From: Pseudomonadota bacterium
Lineage (GTDB): Bacteria; SAR324; XYD2-FULL-50-16; JAHJRI01
DNA length: 8,625 nt
Reading direction: 5' to 3'
NCBI GenBank assembly: GCA_022360105.1
Contig: JAKSDL010000371.1
Location: 1-8,625, forward strand
Part shown: positions 5,958-8,625 of the stretch, one piece after another
Layout: each line of letters begins with the position of its first letter
Position numbering within the stretch: the stretch's first letter is position 1
The notes under the pieces: model-generated
The model's input: the letters and a program-made list of their open reading frames with translations, nothing else
Databases searched by the model: none
What the model was told of the DNA's origin: nothing
Translations under genes and position numbers: made by a program

Positions 5958-5991
5958 CGCTCATCGATTAGAATTGATGAAACGATGAGTG
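5958..5991. repeat. Inverted repeat upstream of the DJ-1-like gene
   Basis: CGCTCATCG (5958-5966) pairs with CGATGAGTG (5983-5991), 9 bp with one G-T wobble, around a 16-nt A/T-rich centre. It lies about 60 bases before the DJ-1-like start. The arms are spaced 25 bases centre to centre, which could suit a dimeric regulator, or the structure could be an RNA hairpin; no T-tract follows. Confidence 0.35.
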
Positions 5992-6051
5992 CTGATTTCT
6001 GAGGCGACGTTCATGTGAACTTAACCTGTAATGGCCTTTTACTATTAAATT

Positions 6052-6669
6052 ATGATTAATAAAAACATTATGCTGAAAACTATTTTGCTGACAATATTGC
6101 TCATAATGCCTGTAGTAGTGAGTGCCGAAACACAGAAACCGGTATCTGCATTGAGCAATAAGAAGGTTGTGATGATTATTGGCAATCAAATGTTTCATGA
6201 TCTTGAATTCAAAGAACTCAATACAATATTTAAGCGGGAAGGTGTTGAGGTGGTTATTGCCAGCAGCAGTTTGTCAGAGGCTGTTGGAATGGGGATGTAT
6301 AAACTGAGGGTAAAGCCTGATATGGTGATCCGGGATATCGATGTGAAGGATTATGACGCAATTGTATTCATCGGAGGACCCGGCGCACATGAGTTTACTT
6401 CTAATCATGTGGCTCACCGGATAGCAAAGGAAAGCGTTAAACTGGGAAAAATACTGGCAGCCATTCAGCTTGCTCCTGAAATATTGGCCAATGCAGGTGT
6501 CCTTAAAGGGAAGAAGGCTGTCGCTTATTTATCGTATAATATCAAAGCTAAAGATGCGATTGTCACTGATAAGATGGTTGAACGTGACGGAAATTTGATT
6601 ACCGCTCGGAGTCAAGGTGCAGCATCAGAATTTGGAGAGGCAATCATTGCAGCATTAAAAGAGCGGTGA
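6052..6669 (+). CDS. Exported DJ-1/PfpI-family protein lacking the nucleophilic cysteine
   Basis: A 205-residue DJ-1/PfpI (class I glutamine amidotransferase-like) protein with a signal peptide, probably periplasmic. Residues 1-25 have a hydrophobic core (ILLTILLIMPVV) and a VSA cleavage site. The domain then follows the family order: KKVVMIIGNQMFHDLEFKEL (37-56) with the conserved acid after the first strand, VEVVIAS, VKPDMVIRDIDVKDYDAIVFIGG (88-109), PGAHEF, the nucleophile elbow AAIQLAPEILANAGVLKGKKA (136-156), and DGNLITARSQGAASEF near the end. The elbow normally reads I-C-x-A-P; here codon 139 is CAG (Gln), so the usual Cys-based protease, glyoxalase or deglycase chemistry should be absent. 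It may bind a ligand or work as a structural or regulatory homologue. The start could be ATG 6052 or ATG 6070; neither has a clear ribosome binding site, and a weak TTAACC-16-TATTAA promoter would start transcription near 6055, favouring 6070. It is convergent with the following minus-strand gene. Confidence 0.85.
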   Translation: MINKNIMLKTILLTILLIMPVVVSAETQKPVSALSNKKVVMIIGNQMFHDLEFKELNTIFKREGVEVVIASSSLSEAVGMGMYKLRVKPDMVIRDIDVKDYDAIVFIGGPGAHEFTSNHVAHRIAKESVKLGKILAAIQLAPEILANAGVLKGKKAVAYLSYNIKAKDAIVTDKMVERDGNLITARSQGAASEFGEAIIAALKER

Positions 6670-6715
6670 CAAGCAATTTCATTTGGGTGCTGCAAGCTAA
6701 GGCTGCCGGCAAAAA

Positions 6716-7066
6716 TCAAGATTTCAGATTGTGTTCCAGATGGGCATAAAACCAGTTTACTACCGTTTGGGTCACTCCTTTTCGTGCTCCAAACATGAGC
6801 TTCTTGCCTATTGCATCCAGTGGATAGGCAGTCAGTTTCAAAGCGGTTTCCTCAACTGATTTGGCATCCAAACTCACTTCCAAAAACGTTCTATCTCCCA
6901 AAACCTTGCCCAGGATTTTCTTGTCAAAATTTATCTTGATGGGATTATCACTTTCCGATTTCGAAACCAACTTCCCTTCAAGACCGTTTACGGCGGCCAA
7001 AGCAGCAGCCCTGACCGCTTCCAGACTGTGAGAATAGATTTTTTCATCATTGATTGTGTAAGGCAT
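6716..7066 (-). CDS. Small protein of unknown function in the sugar kinase operon
   Basis: A 116-residue soluble protein that I cannot assign to a named family. It has no signal peptide, membrane segment or metal-binding cysteine or histidine cluster. The N-terminal third is helical and alanine-rich (SLEAVRAAALAAVNGLEGK), followed by alternating strands (PIKINFDKKILGK, DRTFLEVSLDAK, ETALKLTAYPLD) and a closing helix with VTQTVVNWFYAHLEHNL, giving an alpha-beta-alpha layout like that of small ligand-binding domains. The start is supported by GGGGA 6 nt upstream of ATG 7066. It begins 51 bases after the PfkB kinase stop on the same strand, so it is probably the last gene of the dehydrogenase-kinase operon, and a role tied to that metabolism is an inference from position only. 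It ends 46 bases from the convergent DJ-1-like gene with no obvious terminator between. Confidence 0.75.
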   Translation of the reverse strand: MPYTINDEKIYSHSLEAVRAAALAAVNGLEGKLVSKSESDNPIKINFDKKILGKVLGDRTFLEVSLDAKSVEETALKLTAYPLDAIGKKLMFGARKGVTQTVVNWFYAHLEHNLKS

Positions 7067-7117
7067 GGTTTGTCCCCGGTTGCAGGTTGTGAGTTAAGGC
7101 TTTTTGGATTTAGAGGA

Positions 7118-8044
7118 TCAATGTAATTGTTTTACCCGGGCAATGGCGTCAAGAATCATTTCGTACGAGCCCATGTATGTTCCCTGCTGACTGGCTGCAA
7201 CAGCGCCGCAGGCAATTCCACTCTGCAATGACTCAAAGAGGGATTTATTTTGACTCAAGCCCCAGGCCAATCCTGCGACCATTGCGTCGCCGGCGCCGAT
7301 GGGATTGCGTTCCGCAATTTCCGGACTACGGACTGTCCGAATTTCCTCTCCGTCAGCCATTAAAGCACCAGCTTTACCGAGTGATATGACCACGTTTCTC
7401 GGTCCCATAGACAGGATAGCCTGGGCAATCTCTTCCTTGCTTGCATTGCTGTCACACACCGATGTTGTTAACTGCCGGGCTTCTTCGAGGTTCGGTTTGA
7501 CAAGAAAAGGTCTTGCCTCACATCCTTTTTTCAAAGCTTCGCCACTTGTGTCCAGAATGGTGTGTCCACCAGCTTCTTCAATTATTGGGATCAGGATGGT
7601 GTAAATATTTTCTGGAACCCCGGGAGGCAGACTGCCAGCCAAAACCCACCAATCACCGGGTTTCACACAATTCCCAATGTTGTCGATCAAGGCCTCAAGA
7701 TCACTTCGGGATATGGTGGGGCCCGGTTCATTGACCTTTATGTATTTTGAACCATCCGATTTGACGATGCTGACATTGGTGCGTGTTTCTTCCGCGATCC
7801 AATTGAAGTTGGTCTCTATACCAAGGGATTGCAATTCCTGATCGAGAATCTCCCCGCTTTTGCCTCCGGCAAATCCCATGGCTTTGCTGGACAGGTTAAC
7901 GGTTTTCAGCATTCTGGCAACATTGAACCCTTTGCCGCCGCAATCCACGCGATACTTTAATGCCCGGTCAACAATGTTGAAGCGAAATTCATCAACAACC
8001 AATTCACGATCAACCGCGGGGTTCAGGGTAATTGTGTAAATCAT
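7118..8044 (-). CDS. PfkB-family sugar kinase, 1-phosphofructokinase / tagatose-6-phosphate kinase type
   Basis: A 308-residue cytoplasmic kinase of the ribokinase/PfkB family, full length. It belongs to the hexose-phosphate kinase branch (FruK, LacC, PfkB), starting MIYTITLNPAVD. Seen in order: the sugar-site strand and helix GGKGFNVARML (36-46), the glycine-containing MGFAGGKSGE (56-65), WVLAGSLPPG (133-142), VKPNLEE (182-188), and the anion-hole and catalytic-base motif NPIGAGDAMVAGL (247-259) with D253 as the expected general base. These enzymes phosphorylate fructose 1-phosphate, fructose 6-phosphate or tagatose 6-phosphate with ATP to give the bisphosphate; sequence alone does not decide which. 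Its ATG shares one base with the stop of the upstream dehydrogenase gene (TAATG), indicating translational coupling. With a dehydrogenase as operon partner, a route from a sugar alcohol or keto-sugar phosphate to a bisphosphate is likely, with the aldolase elsewhere. No phosphotransferase gene is in the window. Confidence 0.9.
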   Translation of the reverse strand: MIYTITLNPAVDRELVVDEFRFNIVDRALKYRVDCGGKGFNVARMLKTVNLSSKAMGFAGGKSGEILDQELQSLGIETNFNWIAEETRTNVSIVKSDGSKYIKVNEPGPTISRSDLEALIDNIGNCVKPGDWWVLAGSLPPGVPENIYTILIPIIEEAGGHTILDTSGEALKKGCEARPFLVKPNLEEARQLTTSVCDSNASKEEIAQAILSMGPRNVVISLGKAGALMADGEEIRTVRSPEIAERNPIGAGDAMVAGLAWGLSQNKSLFESLQSGIACGAVAASQQGTYMGSYEMILDAIARVKQLH

Positions 8045-8625
8045 TAACTAGTCTCCCAATAATGTTCGATCAGCGCTTCTTCGGCTTCTTTTGTCCAGGT
8101 ATTGCCGGCTGCCAGTTTATTGCCAACTTCCGGAATTTTGTCTTTCAATTCATCCAACCCAATCAGCGGCAGATCAATAAGCTGAGGGAAAATTAAAATT
8201 TTACCCGGATAGCGGCTTTCCATCATCGCCTTGATACCTTCCTTGGCTACTTTCATCCCGCCGATTGCAGCAACACTTCGAGCCGGTGCAATGGAACCTT
8301 GCAAAGCGGACTCCATAACCTGGGCCTGGTCATCAATGGTCAATCCGGAAGTCCCTGTGTATTGGGCATTATGTTGAAAGACATTGTTCAGGTTCAGATC
8401 AGCCAAGGTTCCGTTAGGAACACCAGCGAAAAGAACCAACATACCATCCGGATTCATCAGGGTTGCTGCTTCTTCCATTACCCCGGCAATGGGAACACAA
8501 ACAACCACATCATCAGCGCCTTTTCCGTCGTTGGCAGAAATCACAAAGTCATGAAACGAGAGGTTTGCTTTGTTTGGATTGAATATCAGTAACTCGCAGT
8601 TGTTGGTTTTTGCCAGGGGGGCGAA
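8044..8625 (-). CDS. Zinc/NAD-type alcohol (polyol) dehydrogenase, C-terminal part, cut by the window edge
   Basis: The frame is open to the last base of the window, so the gene's start lies outside; 193 C-terminal residues are visible. They show the second half of the Rossmann domain of the medium-chain dehydrogenase family: FHDFVISANDGKGADDVVV, then GVMEEAATLMNPDGMLVLFAG, the typical strand where the substrate binding fold checks the reduced cofactor, and a C-terminal stretch ending PGKILIFPQL with a further helical tail (GNTWTKEAEEALIEH). The zinc-binding GroES-like N-terminal domain and the GxGxxG cofactor loop are not in view. The nearest relatives in the family are sorbitol-, threonine- and galactitol-phosphate-dehydrogenase types; the substrate is inferred to be a polyol or its phosphate because a PfkB sugar kinase follows with a one-base overlap (TAATG). 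An internal GTG at 8544 is not the start, because the frame and similarity continue upstream of it. Confidence 0.85.
   Translation of the reverse strand, partial: FAPLAKTNNCELLIFNPNKANLSFHDFVISANDGKGADDVVVCVPIAGVMEEAATLMNPDGMLVLFAGVPNGTLADLNLNNVFQHNAQYTGTSGLTIDDQAQVMESALQGSIAPARSVAAIGGMKVAKEGIKAMMESRYPGKILIFPQLIDLPLIGLDELKDKIPEVGNKLAAGNTWTKEAEEALIEHYWETS

Noticed and set aside
6667..6669. TGA at the end of the DJ-1-like gene as a second selenocysteine codon
   Set aside because: The domain is already complete there, the TGA is not at a redox site, and no SECIS-like hairpin with suitable spacing was seen. The other TGA ends in the window were likewise read as true stops.

Overview
The window suggests a Gram-negative, moderately AT-rich bacterium that uses Shine-Dalgarno initiation and sigma70-type promoters. 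The evidence is several AGG-type ribosome binding sites, a lipobox lipoprotein, two Sec-type signal peptides and a TTGACC-16-TATAAT promoter. It also appears to decode UGA as selenocysteine. Sec-using groups such as Desulfobacterota or related anaerobic or marine phyla would fit, but no gene here fixes the taxonomy. No rRNA, tRNA, IS element, phage gene or CRISPR array was seen.

Layout. Positions 85-3942 are all on the minus strand: a METTL25/RRNAD1-like SAM methyltransferase, a 426-base intergenic stretch with compact hairpins, an ECF42-type sigma factor with its C-terminal extension, a DGPF (YCII-like) partner protein, and an AT-rich orphan gene with a ParB-like GxHR motif. Positions 4160-6669 are on the plus strand and carry three exported products: a thioredoxin-fold protein whose frame is interrupted by one in-frame TGA, a lipoprotein of unknown function behind a clear promoter, and a secreted DJ-1/PfpI-fold protein lacking its nucleophilic cysteine. 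A probable degraded coding remnant lies between the first two. Positions 6716-8625 return to the minus strand as a likely operon: a zinc/NAD-type alcohol dehydrogenase running off the right edge, a PfkB sugar kinase whose start overlaps the dehydrogenase stop (TAATG), and a small protein of unknown function.

The central observation is at 4160-4717. A simple stop-codon reading gives two truncated genes, but both halves are in the same frame and together form one exported TlpA/AhpC-like thioredoxin. The TGA at 4373-4375 falls exactly where the first cysteine of a W-C-P-G-C redox motif belongs. It is followed, at the spacing expected of a bacterial SECIS, by a perfect 7-bp hairpin with a 3-nt loop beginning with G. 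I read this as a selenoprotein with a U-P-G-C active site.

How the genes work together. The sigma factor and DGPF protein match the known genomic pairing of ECF42 sigma factors with DGPF proteins and probably form one regulatory unit. The dehydrogenase and kinase probably act in sequence on a sugar alcohol or keto-sugar (phosphate), giving a sugar bisphosphate for an aldolase encoded elsewhere. The three exported plus-strand products share an envelope location; a shared function is not shown.
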